NCBI GenBank assembly: GCA_019310385.1
Contig: JAFDEK010000014.1
Coordinates: forward strand, 1 to 64,000
Length of the DNA stretch: 64,000 bases
DNA from: Deltaproteobacteria bacterium
GTDB taxonomy: Bacteria > Myxococcota_A > UBA9160 > UBA4427
Direction: 5' to 3'
Shown here: positions 15,130-23,554 of the stretch, in pieces
Numbering within the stretch: position 1 is the first letter of the stretch
Layout of the letters: the number at the start of each line of letters is the position of its first letter
Notes under the pieces: model-generated
Seen by the model: only the letters and a program-made list of their open reading frames with translations
Database searches by the model: none
Told to the model about the DNA's origin: nothing
Program-made: the position numbers and the translations under genes

Positions 15130-16287
15130 TGCGCTCGTCTCCGAGGCGGGCAGGACGCTGCTCGCGATGAACGCTACCGCCATGAGGAGGCCAGCCAGCA
15201 GATAGGGGGCGCCCATCTGGTAGTCGTAGAGGGCGCCCGCGGCCAGGGGGCCGAAGACCCGAGCCAACGCCGACGCCGACTGGAAGCCGCCCATGACGGC
15301 GCCGCGGGTTACCGAGGTTGCGCGCAGGGACACCATGCTCATCAAGGAGGGCTGGCTGATTGCGCGTCCCACGGCGGATAGGCCGAGGGGGAGCAGCAGC
15401 AGGGTCACCCGGTACATCCAGGGGATGGCGAAGAAGGCCGACGACATGAAAGCGACGCCGGCCACGAGCAGGGTCTTCTCGCCGAAGCGCCGCGCCAGGC
15501 CCCGGATCGCGCCGCCCTGGATGCTCATGGTAATAAAAGCCATGAAGACCAGGATGAAGGCGACCTGCATGGCGTCGTAGGAGAAGCGGTCCTTCATCAG
15601 GTAGGCGAAGGTGGTCTCGAGCTGGCAGACCGCGAAGGTGAAGATGAAGTTGATGGTGCAGAGCCGGCGCACGGCGGGGTCGGCGAGAACCTCGCGGGGC
15701 CGCGGCACATCGCTCTCCCGGGGCAGGTGCCTCGCGGGCTCCTTCAGGACGAAGCAGGCGTAGACGAAGTTGACGGTCGCCATGCCCGCGGCGGCCAGCA
15801 TGGGCACGCCGTATCCGTAGGGTGAGAGCAGGCCGCCGATGGCGGGCCCGAGGAGGAAGCCCACTCCGAAGGAGGCGCCGATCATTCCCATCCAGCGCGT
15901 CCGCTCTCCCTCCTCGGTGACGTCGCTCAGGTAGGCGGTCGCCACGCTGATATTGGCGCCGAAGATGCCGCCCAGGATGCGGGCGATGAAGAGCCAGATG
16001 AGGGAGTCGGCGAGGCCCAGCAGGAGCAGCGCCGCGCCGGTGCCCGCGATGGTGACGAGCATGACCGGGCGGCGGCCGACGCGATCGGAAAGGCGCCCCC
16101 AGATCGGCGCGAAGACGAACTGCATGGCGGCGTAGCAGGTCAGGAGCAGGCCCAGCACCGTGGCGCTCGCGCCGTAGGCGTCGGCGTAGAAGGGCAGGAT
16201 AGGCAGCACGATGCCAAAGCCGATGAGGTCGACGATGACGATGCTGAAGAGGATCGGCAGGGTCGACTTGGGACGGTCCGCGGGCAT
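15112..16287 (-). CDS. MFS transporter, TetA/DHA1-like
   Basis: The 391 aa protein has twelve predicted helices and should act as a proton-coupled exporter in the inner membrane. 'GRLSDRVGRRPVML' between helices 2 and 3 is the MFS motif A (G-x-L-x-D-x-x-GRRP). 'DLIGFGIVLPILPFYADAYGASA' is the helix-1 sequence of the tetracycline/multidrug DHA1 group. 'GASFGVGFLLGPAIGG' in helix 5 is motif C, the antiporter signature of drug:H+ exporters. The substrate is unknown. The C-terminus 'SAKAVPV' is encoded by one unit of a 17-bp tandem repeat, so the original end may have been different. It is divergent from the zinc-ribbon gene. Confidence 0.9.
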   Translation of the reverse strand: MPADRPKSTLPILFSIVIVDLIGFGIVLPILPFYADAYGASATVLGLLLTCYAAMQFVFAPIWGRLSDRVGRRPVMLVTIAGTGAALLLLGLADSLIWLFIARILGGIFGANISVATAYLSDVTEEGERTRWMGMIGASFGVGFLLGPAIGGLLSPYGYGVPMLAAAGMATVNFVYACFVLKEPARHLPRESDVPRPREVLADPAVRRLCTINFIFTFAVCQLETTFAYLMKDRFSYDAMQVAFILVFMAFITMSIQGGAIRGLARRFGEKTLLVAGVAFMSSAFFAIPWMYRVTLLLLPLGLSAVGRAISQPSLMSMVSLRATSVTRGAVMGGFQSASALARVFGPLAAGALYDYQMGAPYLLAGLLMAVAFIASSVLPASETSAKAVPV

Positions 16288-16364
16288 GCAGGGGGTCTCT
16301 GTGGATTGCAGTGGGGGCGGAATCGGAGCGCGCCCGACTATATCGGATGCTGGATTCCCGTGCC

Positions 16365-16390
16365 GATCCGCCTCCGATCGGAGGCGGATC
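16365..16390. repeat. 26-bp perfect palindrome
   Basis: 'GATCCGCCTCCG' and its exact reverse complement meet without a spacer ('GATCCGCCTCCGATCGGAGG...'). It lies between the divergent MFS and zinc-ribbon genes, 60-80 bases from each start, a position that suits a dimeric repressor site better than a terminator. No regulator gene is adjacent. Confidence 0.85.
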
Positions 16391-16450
16391 CGAGAGGGCT
16401 AATCCCAGAGCTCCAGTTGGACGAAGGAGGGTCTGGAGGGAAGAAAACCC

Positions 16451-17137
16451 ATGTTCTGCAACGCCTGTGGCACGCGAGTCGGCGGCTTCGATCGCAACTG
16501 TCCCAACTGCGGGCGCGGTCTCAAGGCGCGCGGGTCCGGGAGCAGCATGTCGAAGACCAATGAGCCCTCGGCGTCCCAGTCCCTCTCTCCCTCGTCCGCC
16601 CAGATGCCCAATCCCAGCAAGTCGTCCCTCGACCCGAAGCCCGCCGCCAAGGGCAAGCCCAAGTCGGCTGCCCGGCCTGCGGGCTCCAAGGCCAAGCAGG
16701 CTGCTCGTCCTCCGGCCGCGGCTCCGGTCGTCTCCGGCGGTGGCGCCCCCGACATCCGGAGCCTGCTGTGGGAGACACCCGAGGAGTTGGAACCGGGTCT
16801 CAGCGTCTACCAGGACGCCGAGTCGAAGCCCGTCGGGATCCGCTACGAGAGCGAGGTGGGGCAGATCGATCTGCTGGCCCGCGACAACGGGGGCGGCCTC
16901 GTCGTGGTGATGGTCGCGGACGAGAGTGAGAAGAAGGGCAAGGAGCTGGTGTCCGACGTCCTCGAGCGGATCGGCTGGGTGCGGCTGCAGGTCGCCGAGT
17001 CCGGGCAGGAGGTGCGCGCCATCGTCCTCACCGGCTCCGTTCCCGACGATCTCAGCTACGCGGCGGCCGCGGTTTCCGGGACGGTCGCGTTCAAGACCTA
17101 TCGCGTTGCGGTCGCCTTCGAAGACGTCATCGTCTGA
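16451..17137 (+). CDS. zinc-ribbon protein with degenerate NucS-like domain
   Basis: A 228 aa cytoplasmic protein. Residues 3-20 form a zinc ribbon with paired cysteines (C3/C6, C17/C20). Residues 30-98 are a low-complexity Ser/Pro/Lys/Ala linker. Residues 105-228 resemble the C-terminal nuclease domain of NucS/EndoMS-type PD-(D/E)xK enzymes: 'VGQIDLLARDNGGGLVVV' keeps the Asp (D140) and 'LERIGWVRLQVAESGQEVRAIVLTG' matches the following helix and strand. The E-x-K triad, however, is replaced by 'MVA' at residues 154-156, so nuclease activity is unlikely. It may bind nucleic acid or protein through the ribbon. The fold assignment is from motif pattern only. Confidence 0.6.
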   Translation: MFCNACGTRVGGFDRNCPNCGRGLKARGSGSSMSKTNEPSASQSLSPSSAQMPNPSKSSLDPKPAAKGKPKSAARPAGSKAKQAARPPAAAPVVSGGGAPDIRSLLWETPEELEPGLSVYQDAESKPVGIRYESEVGQIDLLARDNGGGLVVVMVADESEKKGKELVSDVLERIGWVRLQVAESGQEVRAIVLTGSVPDDLSYAAAAVSGTVAFKTYRVAVAFEDVIV

Positions 17138-17312
17138 CACCGGCGCCCTCCTTGGGAGCTCCCGGGCGCGGCTCTCGGCCGTGCGCCCCCGTCACGCCTT
17201 CACTCACGCCTACGCCCGCCTTCACCTCGAGCTCGTCTACACGCTAAGCTCGGTCAATGCACGAACTTCGTTCCAGGGAGATCGCGCGCGCCGACGCCGG
17301 CGCGCCTCCACC

Positions 17313-19313
17313 ATGGCACGCGCCGGATGGCTTCCCCTCGCCCTGGTGATGTTGGCCGGCGCCTGCGCGTCGCCCGCTGGGCCGGAAGGCAGGCCCAGGG
17401 AGCCCGGCGGCGAGCCGGGAAGGGCGGCTGTCAGCGCGCGGGGTGACGACGGCGCTGCGGTCGCGGCTCGCGACGAAGAGGGGGCCACGCCGCTTCATCT
17501 GGCTGCGGGTCTTCCCCCGTCGTCGGCCGATCCGGCCGAGGCCTCCGACGGGGCGGCGGCCCGGCGCGAAGGGGCCGTCGAGCAGCTTCTCGCGGCCGGG
17601 GCGCCCATCGAGGCTCGGGACTCGCGGGGGCGCACACCTCTCCACTACGCAGCCCGGGCGGGCAACGGCGACGCCGTGCGCGCGCTCTTCGTAGCGGGTG
17701 CCGAGCTCGATGCACAGGACGATTCCGGTGCGACGCCCCTGCTTCTCGCCATCGTCGAGGGACAGAGCGCACTGGCGAAGCAGCTCATCGATCTCGGAGC
17801 CGCCCTCGACATTGCAGCCGAAATCGGAGGCAAGGGGGGCAGGACCGCCCTGCACCAGGCGGTCGTGGCCGCCAGCCCCAAGCTCGTCGAGGCGCTGCTC
17901 GAGAACGGTGCTGATCCCAACCTGGGCGACGCCGCGGGCGACACACCGCTGCACCTCGCTGTTCGGGAAGGGAGTCCCCGTCTGGCCGCCCTGTTGCTCG
18001 AGAAGGGTGCGGACCCCGGTATCGAGAATGCCGGGGGAAGCAGTCCACGCGAGATGGCGCGGGAGCGCAAGCGGGATCCGACCGCCCGTCTCGTCGAGGC
18101 CTCCGCCTCGCCGCTGCACCGTGCGGCCGCGCAGGGGGATATCGAGCAGATGCAGAAGCTGCTCGAGCACGGCACGGATGTGGACCGCCGTGACGTCAAC
18201 GGAGCGACTCCCCTGGCGGCAGCCGCTGCCGCGGGCCAGGTGAAGGTGGTGGCCCTGCTGATCGAGCGCGGCGCCGACGTGGACCTCGCCGACGAAGGTG
18301 CTGCCACGCCGCTCCACGGCGCGGCTCGGGCCGGCAGCCTCGAGGTCATCGAGCAGCTGCTTGCGGCCGGTGCAGCGGTCGATCCCCGGAATGCCAGGGA
18401 GGTGACGCCCCTGCTCGCCGCGATGGAGGCGGGCCACGCCGCGGTGGCGGCTGCGCTGCTCGAAGCGGGAGCCGATCCCCGATGGACCAGCCGCCACGGA
18501 GAGACGCCGCTATTTCTCGCGATTCAGCGAGGAGAGGCCGCGTTGCTCGAAGCCCTCGTGGAACGGGGGATCGAGGTAGACCGCCGCCTCGTCAACGGCT
18601 CGACGCCTCTGGCGTTTGCGGCGGCGAGTGGTCGCCCGGAGCTGGTCGCCCTGTTGCTCGCCGCCGGTGCCGAGGTCGTCGTGACCGATGGCTCCGGTCG
18701 CACGCCTCTCTTCCTGGCCATCAAGCAGGGATCTCCGGAGACCGTGGCGCTGCTGCTCGACCACGGCGCTGACCCCCAGGCGCGGCTCTCGGGCGAGCTC
18801 ACCCCGCTGCTCCTCGCCCTCCAGGAGGGCCACGGCGATGTCGCCCTGTCGTTGCTCAGTCCATCGACGGATCTGGCCGCGACGAATCTGCGCGGTGACA
18901 CGCCGCTCGTGGTTGCGGCGGAGACGGGTCAGCGTCGGGTCGTCGGCGCGCTGCTGGGCGAAGAAGCGGCGGGCGCCCTCGGCGGCGGCGCCGAGCCGCC
19001 TACGGAGGCGGAGCTCTCCAAGGCGTTGTTGCGGACCCTCGTCGGCATGGAGCGGGTGGCCCGGCCGCTATCGCAGAGGCGAGGCACGCCCGGGGTTGCG
19101 GTGCGTCGACACGGCCCCGCCCTGGCCGCGGAGCCGCTCGAGCGGTACCGCGCCGTTGCCCGTGCGCTTCTCAGCGCGGGGGCGAAACCCGACCTCGAGC
19201 GGGACGCTTCCGGGAGGACCGCCAGGCAGCTGGCGAGTGCGCTTGGCGAGGAGGAGCTCCTCGAAGCGATGGAGGATTCGAACGCTGAGCCCGAACCCCT
19301 GTCGCTCGATTGA
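17313..19313 (+). CDS. ankyrin-repeat lipoprotein
   Basis: The start is the ATG at 17313, giving 666 aa; the track ORF from 16926 is read-through. The first 22 residues are a signal peptide with a possible lipobox ('LVMLAGACAS'), so the protein is probably anchored in the cell envelope. From about residue 50 to 560 it is built of ankyrin repeats of about 33 residues, with cores such as 'GRTPLHYAARAGNGDAVRALFVAGAELDAQD' and 'GATPLHGAARAGSLEVIEQLLAAGAAVD'. Around 15 copies can be counted, the last ones degenerate. Ankyrin arrays bind proteins; the partner is unknown. A second ankyrin lipoprotein is encoded at 31.6-33.0 kb. Confidence 0.9.
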   Translation: MARAGWLPLALVMLAGACASPAGPEGRPREPGGEPGRAAVSARGDDGAAVAARDEEGATPLHLAAGLPPSSADPAEASDGAAARREGAVEQLLAAGAPIEARDSRGRTPLHYAARAGNGDAVRALFVAGAELDAQDDSGATPLLLAIVEGQSALAKQLIDLGAALDIAAEIGGKGGRTALHQAVVAASPKLVEALLENGADPNLGDAAGDTPLHLAVREGSPRLAALLLEKGADPGIENAGGSSPREMARERKRDPTARLVEASASPLHRAAAQGDIEQMQKLLEHGTDVDRRDVNGATPLAAAAAAGQVKVVALLIERGADVDLADEGAATPLHGAARAGSLEVIEQLLAAGAAVDPRNAREVTPLLAAMEAGHAAVAAALLEAGADPRWTSRHGETPLFLAIQRGEAALLEALVERGIEVDRRLVNGSTPLAFAAASGRPELVALLLAAGAEVVVTDGSGRTPLFLAIKQGSPETVALLLDHGADPQARLSGELTPLLLALQEGHGDVALSLLSPSTDLAATNLRGDTPLVVAAETGQRRVVGALLGEEAAGALGGGAEPPTEAELSKALLRTLVGMERVARPLSQRRGTPGVAVRRHGPALAAEPLERYRAVARALLSAGAKPDLERDASGRTARQLASALGEEELLEAMEDSNAEPEPLSLD

Positions 19314-19337
19314 CGGTCCGCGGCTAGCCGCTGTCCG

Positions 19338-21359
19338 CTATGGAGCCGCGGAGCCTGGTGGCGGAGTCGTCGCCGCGGCGGCGCTCGGGTCGGGTGCCGC
19401 CGCTGGCTGGGACGGGACCTCGGAGGGCAGCGCGAGGTGCTCGTTCACCACGGGCTCTGGCATGGAGCTGCTTTCGTGGACGATGGGGGCGTGGACGATG
19501 GGGGACGTCGCCGGCGCCGGCTTGCTGGTGGATGAGGCCGGCGCTTCGCCGAGGCTCGCGCCTGGCCGAGCGGGGCTGGCTCCGCCCACGCTGTCGGCCT
19601 GCTGGGCGGGCGTGCTCTGAGGTGGGTCGACGGGCTGCACCGGCACTGGCTTCGCCGCTGAGCGGGCTGCGGTCGGGGCCGACTCGCTCGACGGGCCGCC
19701 CGCGGCGGCTCCGATCACCGCTCTCACATCCTCTGGCTTCACGGCCTGCAGCGGCGACCTCTGCGGCTCGGGCTGAATCGGCGCGGCGTTCGCGACCTCC
19801 GCCGCCTCGGCGAGAGGCAGCGTCGGAAGATCCTCCGGCAGCGCCGCCGGCGCCTCGTCAATGGCGTCGAGCACCGCAGCCACGCTGCCGGGTCTGGCCG
19901 TTCCCGCGCTGTTGGGCCTGGCCGTTGCGGCGTCGCTGGGCGCGGGCGGTCGAGCGAGCTGCAGGGTCTCGCGGGCCTGCTCGGGGAGGAGAGTGTGGAT
20001 GAAATCCGTCGGGTCACCCTGACGCAGGTATCCGGCGCCGGCCAGGGCAGCGAGCAGGAGCAGCAGCAGCCGCGTGTGATCTCGTCTTGCTGGCTTCCTC
20101 CGGCTGCGACTGCTCCCGGCGGCAGGTGCGGGCCGGTGCGTGCGGATACCCGAAGCGGGAACGCTGCCTCGCCCGGGGGAGTTGGCATTTCCCAGGTCGC
20201 TCTCGTCGGCCAGCTCGAGGGAGGAGTGGGTCGCCGATGCCTGGGGCGTGACGAAGGGTTCGTTGCTCAGCTCGAGCTTGGAGCTCGCGCTCCCTGCGCC
20301 CGCTTTGGCGAAGGGGTTGTCGGCCAGCTCGAGCTGCGAGGGGTCGGGAGGCGGTGCGGGCGGGGGCCGCGGCTCGCTCCGGGGTGCGGGTGCATCGGCG
20401 CGGGGCTCGTGGGTCGGACGGCGGGTCTCCCTGCGCGCGCTCTCGACGTAGGGGGTGGCGTCGAGCAGGGACTGGGCGGAGAGGCCGCTCTGTCCGCTCA
20501 GGCTGCCGCTCATGTTCATGCTGGGCGAGCTCTCCTCGAAGCTCATGTCGTCCAAGGGAGGTAGGGCCGCTGCGATCGTTTCGTCGAAGAGCTCCTCGAC
20601 CAGCTCCGAGCCGATGGCCGCGAGGCCCCGGGAACTCGCCTCGCCGAGAGCCCTCTCACACAGGTCGTTCACCGCGCTGGGGACGCCGCCGGTGAGGCGG
20701 TGGATGGCGAGGCAGGCCTGGGGACTGAAGAGGTCGCCGCCCGGCCAACCCGCCTTCTGCAGACGCTTCTCGATGTAGTGGTGAATGCCCTGGGCGGGGA
20801 TCGGCGCGAAGCGCAGCTGCAGGGTCGTGAGCTGATCGAGCCACCAGAGCAGCGGGATGTCGGCTCCGGCCGGAGCGGCCTCGAGATTCGCGAAGAGAAC
20901 GCAGTGGAGCAGCTGGCGGTCGTCGTCGTCCTGATAACGCATCAGGGTGTCGAGGTGTTCCAGGGCTTCTCGGCTGAGGCGCTCGGCCTGATCGATGGCG
21001 ATGATCAGGTAGCGGTGGTCGCCCCGGGCGGCCAACATGCTTCCACGCGAGAGTGATCCGCCCTCGAGGCCGAGCCTGCGGACGATGATGGTGCGGACCT
21101 CCGGCCATGGACGGTCGGGGTTCATGATCTGCACCAGCTGCGCCGAGTCGCTGAGGAGCTTGGGGAGGGCGCGGCACAGGCTCGTCTTGCCCAGGCCCTC
21201 GCCGCCGCCTACGCAGATGCGTGGTGCTCCCTGCTCCAGGCCCTGCTTGATCTCCTGGAAGGCTTTGCGAAGGGCCTTGGTGCCGAGCACGACGCCGCCG
21301 CTTCCCTTGGCGTCGAAGGGCGACTTCTGGAGCTCGAAGAATTTGAGGTACGACTCCAT
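19338..21359 (-). CDS. ExeA/GspA-like AAA ATPase with membrane anchor
   Basis: The 673 aa protein begins 'MESYLKFFELQKSPFDAKG', the normal N-terminus of the ExeA/GspA-type AAA ATPases. Walker A is 'GGEGLGKTS' (52-60), Walker B 'YLIIAIDQAE', and sensor and lid sequence 'FAPIPAQGIHHYIEKRLQKAGW' and 'LTGGVPSAVNDLCERAL' follow. A Pro/Ala/Ser-rich segment with three 'LELA(D)NPF'-like repeats links this to a single transmembrane helix ('HTRLLLLLLAALAGAGYL'). A long low-complexity Pro/Ala-rich tail of about 230 residues presumably lies in the periplasm. ExeA with ExeB helps insert the secretin of type II secretion into peptidoglycan; the usual peptidoglycan-binding domain is not recognisable here. 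The start ATG at 21359 fits the family. Confidence 0.8.
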   Translation of the reverse strand: MESYLKFFELQKSPFDAKGSGGVVLGTKALRKAFQEIKQGLEQGAPRICVGGGEGLGKTSLCRALPKLLSDSAQLVQIMNPDRPWPEVRTIIVRRLGLEGGSLSRGSMLAARGDHRYLIIAIDQAERLSREALEHLDTLMRYQDDDDRQLLHCVLFANLEAAPAGADIPLLWWLDQLTTLQLRFAPIPAQGIHHYIEKRLQKAGWPGGDLFSPQACLAIHRLTGGVPSAVNDLCERALGEASSRGLAAIGSELVEELFDETIAAALPPLDDMSFEESSPSMNMSGSLSGQSGLSAQSLLDATPYVESARRETRRPTHEPRADAPAPRSEPRPPPAPPPDPSQLELADNPFAKAGAGSASSKLELSNEPFVTPQASATHSSLELADESDLGNANSPGRGSVPASGIRTHRPAPAAGSSRSRRKPARRDHTRLLLLLLAALAGAGYLRQGDPTDFIHTLLPEQARETLQLARPPAPSDAATARPNSAGTARPGSVAAVLDAIDEAPAALPEDLPTLPLAEAAEVANAAPIQPEPQRSPLQAVKPEDVRAVIGAAAGGPSSESAPTAARSAAKPVPVQPVDPPQSTPAQQADSVGGASPARPGASLGEAPASSTSKPAPATSPIVHAPIVHESSSMPEPVVNEHLALPSEVPSQPAAAPDPSAAAATTPPPGSAAP
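19476..19505. repeat. 15-bp direct duplication in the ExeA-like gene tail
   Basis: 'GTGGACGATGGGGGC' (19476-19490) is followed directly by 'GTGGACGATGGGGGA' (19491-19505). It keeps frame and lies about 46 codons before the end of the gene, in the low-complexity tail. Confidence 0.85.
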
Positions 21360-21492
21360 TGGACCCTGCTTCCGCCCTAGCTCGGCTCCCCGCGTATTCG
21401 GCATTCCCGCGGCTTTTCATAAGCAAATCCGGGCATTCAGGGCACGATCCCGCACGCAGCGCGCGGGGGCCGACCCAGGTAGGCTCCCGGGC

Positions 21493-21555
21493 TCTCGGGC
21501 GGCCGGGATGCGGGCCCTCAGTGTCGACTACCGCCTCGCTCCCGAGCACCCTTTG
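21493..21555 (+). pseudogene. remnant of an alpha/beta-hydrolase (HSL-type esterase)
   Basis: The reading 'SRAAGMRALSVDYRLAPEHPL' is found in frame in the intergenic region between the ExeA-like and glycosyltransferase genes. 'VDYRLAPEHP' is the near-invariant strand-turn of hormone-sensitive-lipase/esterase proteins (alpha/beta hydrolase fold 3). The preceding 'A-A-G-x-R-A-L-S' also fits that family. No oxyanion 'HGGG', catalytic 'GDSAGG' or downstream His region follows, and the frame continues into unrelated sequence. It is therefore a roughly 20-codon scrap of a deleted gene rather than a functional CDS. Confidence 0.6.
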
Positions 21556-21640
21556 CGAGAGTGGTGCGACCATGGACAGCAACGCGGCGACACCTTGTTG
21601 AAGGATCAGGTCGCTCGAGGGCATCTGCTAGTTTCGCCCG

Positions 21641-22879
21641 ATGAATCTCGCTTCCCTGGCGCTTCAGGGCCTTCTGCTGATCCCCGTCGTCGTTGGAGCC
21701 GCCTACGCGTTGATCCGTCTCGGCGCGGTTGCGTGGTTCGCCCTTCGGCGACCCTGGCGCGAGCCCGGCGACGGCTCCGGGAGCCACTCCGTCGCTGATT
21801 CCGCGCAGAACGTCTCCTCCGAGGGCCCGTCCTCCCCCAACTCCTACGCGCCTCCGGTCACGCTCCTGAAACCGGTCTATGGTCTCGAGAAGAACCTCGA
21901 GGAGTGCCTGCGCAGCGCCTGCCTGCAGGACTACCCCGAGTACCAGGTGCTGATCTCCTTGCAGCGGCCCGACGACCCCGCGCTGCCGCTGCTGCGCAAG
22001 CTCGAGACCGAGTTCGGCAGCGAGCGCGTCACCATCACCATCGCCAAGGGGGAGCCGCGGGCCAACGGGAAGGTCTTCAACGTCTCCAACGCCATGCCCG
22101 AGGCGCGTCACGAGCTGCTGGTCCTCAGCGACAGCGACGTGCGACTGCGGCCGAACTTCCTGCGCGTCATCGTGGCGCCTCTGCGCGACTCCGCGATCGG
22201 CTATGCGTGCACCATCTACCGCGGCCGCAACGCCCATAGCTGGCACGAGCGGGTCGAGCTGCTCTCGCTCCACGACCTCATGGCCAACGTGATCTTCGCC
22301 CATTCGACCGGCGCATCGGACTTCTGCCTGGGCTCGTCCATGGCCTTTCGGCGTTCGAGCCTCGACGCCATCGGTGGCTTCGAGCCCCTCGAGAATTACC
22401 TCGTCGAGGACTTCGAGATGGGGCGGCGCATCCAGGAGCTGGGGCTGGGCATCGCCCTCGTCGCCTACTCGGTCGACACCATGATCGATCTCGACAGCGT
22501 TCGCGATTGGTGGCGGCACCAGCTCTACCTCGAGCTCAACAATCGCATGGCGCGGCCCATCGGCTTCTTCGCCACCATCGTGATCCAGCCGCTCCCCTTC
22601 GCGCTCCTGCTCTGTCTGTACCGTCTCTTCGACCCGCTCAGCCTCGGCATCCTGGTCGGTAGCATCCTCCTGCGGCTGGTGACCACCGGGCTGAGCATGC
22701 CGCTCATGGGCGAGCGCGAGGGTCTGCGCAATCTGCTCTTCATGCCCCTGCGCGACCTCGCGGCCTCGGCGAGCTGGCTGCTGGCCCTGCGCATGAGCAC
22801 CGTCACCTGGCGGGGCGTGGAGTTTCGCCTGGGCCGTGACGGGCGCATGGTTCCGCTCGTGCGGGACCGGAGCGGGTGA
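21641..22879 (+). CDS. ceramide-glucosyltransferase/HpnI-like glycosyltransferase
   Basis: The 412 aa membrane glycosyltransferase belongs to family GT21, which contains ceramide glucosyltransferases and hopanoid HpnI. It has an N-terminal helix ('LLLIPVVVGAAYALIRLGAVAWFAL') and a cytoplasmic catalytic domain starting 'PPVTLLKPVYGLEKNLEECLRSACLQDYPEYQVLISLQ'. The donor/metal motif is 'VLSDSDVRLRPNFL', the acceptor motif 'FCLGSSMAFRRSSLDAIGGFEPLENYLVEDFEMGRRI', and the (Q/R)-x-x-R-W-like motif 'RDWWRHQLYLELNN'. Two to three C-terminal helices complete the layout. The likely acceptor is a membrane lipid (hopanoid, sphingolipid or similar); which one is not decided here. The lipoprotein gene starts three bases past its stop. 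Confidence 0.88.
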   Translation: MNLASLALQGLLLIPVVVGAAYALIRLGAVAWFALRRPWREPGDGSGSHSVADSAQNVSSEGPSSPNSYAPPVTLLKPVYGLEKNLEECLRSACLQDYPEYQVLISLQRPDDPALPLLRKLETEFGSERVTITIAKGEPRANGKVFNVSNAMPEARHELLVLSDSDVRLRPNFLRVIVAPLRDSAIGYACTIYRGRNAHSWHERVELLSLHDLMANVIFAHSTGASDFCLGSSMAFRRSSLDAIGGFEPLENYLVEDFEMGRRIQELGLGIALVAYSVDTMIDLDSVRDWWRHQLYLELNNRMARPIGFFATIVIQPLPFALLLCLYRLFDPLSLGILVGSILLRLVTTGLSMPLMGEREGLRNLLFMPLRDLAASASWLLALRMSTVTWRGVEFRLGRDGRMVPLVRDRSG

Positions 22880-22882
22880 CCG

Positions 22883-23365
22883 ATGTCCAAGAACGAGATG
22901 TCCAAGAACAGGACTTCCAGGAGCAGGGTCGTCCTGAGCAGCCTGATCGCTTTGAGTGTCGCGCTCGTGCCGGGCTGTTCGGACCCGTCGGCTCCCGAGC
23001 CCGAGAAGCTGCGCGAGACGGTGGAATCCATCGAGTGGCGTGCCCGCGCCAACGAACTCTACGAGCTGTTGCGGGTACGCGGTGAAGAGGCGCCGGGCGA
23101 GGTCAGCGACTGGGCCCAGGAGGACCTCGAGAGCATCGGGGCCTGGGAGTACAAGGTCGAGCCCTTCCCGCCCGGTGACCCCGCGGCCATCGAGGCGCGC
23201 ATGAACGAGCTGGGTGCCGAGCGTTGGGAGTGCTTTTCGGTCACGCCGTCGCCCACCGGCCCCGTCCTGCTCTTCCGCCGCCCGGTGCGCAGCTACCTGG
23301 GCTCGATTCCGTTGATGGAGCTCCTGAGGCTCCTCGCTCTCGGCGGCGCCCTCTCGTCGGGCTAG
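22883..23365 (+). CDS. small lipoprotein with DUF4177-like domain
   Basis: The 160 aa protein starts with 'MSKNEMSKN', the product of a perfect 12-base match in a direct 15-bp duplication (22883-22912). A signal peptide ending in the lipobox 'VPGC' (C32) follows, so it is a predicted lipoprotein. Residues 80-135, 'GAWEYKVEPFPPGD...ARMNELGAERWECFSVTPSPTGPVLLFRRP', look like DUF4177 ('WEYKVV...LNELGAEGWELV...FKRP'), a small beta domain of unknown function. The C-terminus has a hydrophobic stretch 'PLMELLRLLALGGAL'. It follows the GT21 gene by three bases and is probably co-transcribed. Confidence 0.75.
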   Translation: MSKNEMSKNRTSRSRVVLSSLIALSVALVPGCSDPSAPEPEKLRETVESIEWRARANELYELLRVRGEEAPGEVSDWAQEDLESIGAWEYKVEPFPPGDPAAIEARMNELGAERWECFSVTPSPTGPVLLFRRPVRSYLGSIPLMELLRLLALGGALSSG

Positions 23366-23437
23366 GAGCCCGACCCTGCAAGCTGCGCGCGCCCGCCGGC
23401 TGCGGATGCCGTGGCTTCTGTGCTACACCAAGGCGGT

Positions 23438-23452
23438 TGTAACGGCGTTACA
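23438..23452. promoter_or_regulatory. palindromic operator 5' of the TetR/RND operon
   Basis: 'TGTAAC-GGC-GTTACA' is a perfect inverted repeat with 6-bp arms, about 100 bases before the tetR start. Similar GTAAC...GTTAC boxes are common targets of TetR-type repressors of RND pumps, so autorepression by the adjacent gene is the simplest reading. Binding itself is inferred. Confidence 0.65.
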
Positions 23453-23554
23453 TGAACTGCACGTCGTTAATCTGATTAGCCCAGAGGCGCTCCACGGCGG
23501 CGAAGCAGGCCCCGGCGGCGCTCATCCGCGTTGAAGTTCTCGGGTTCGGGTCCA

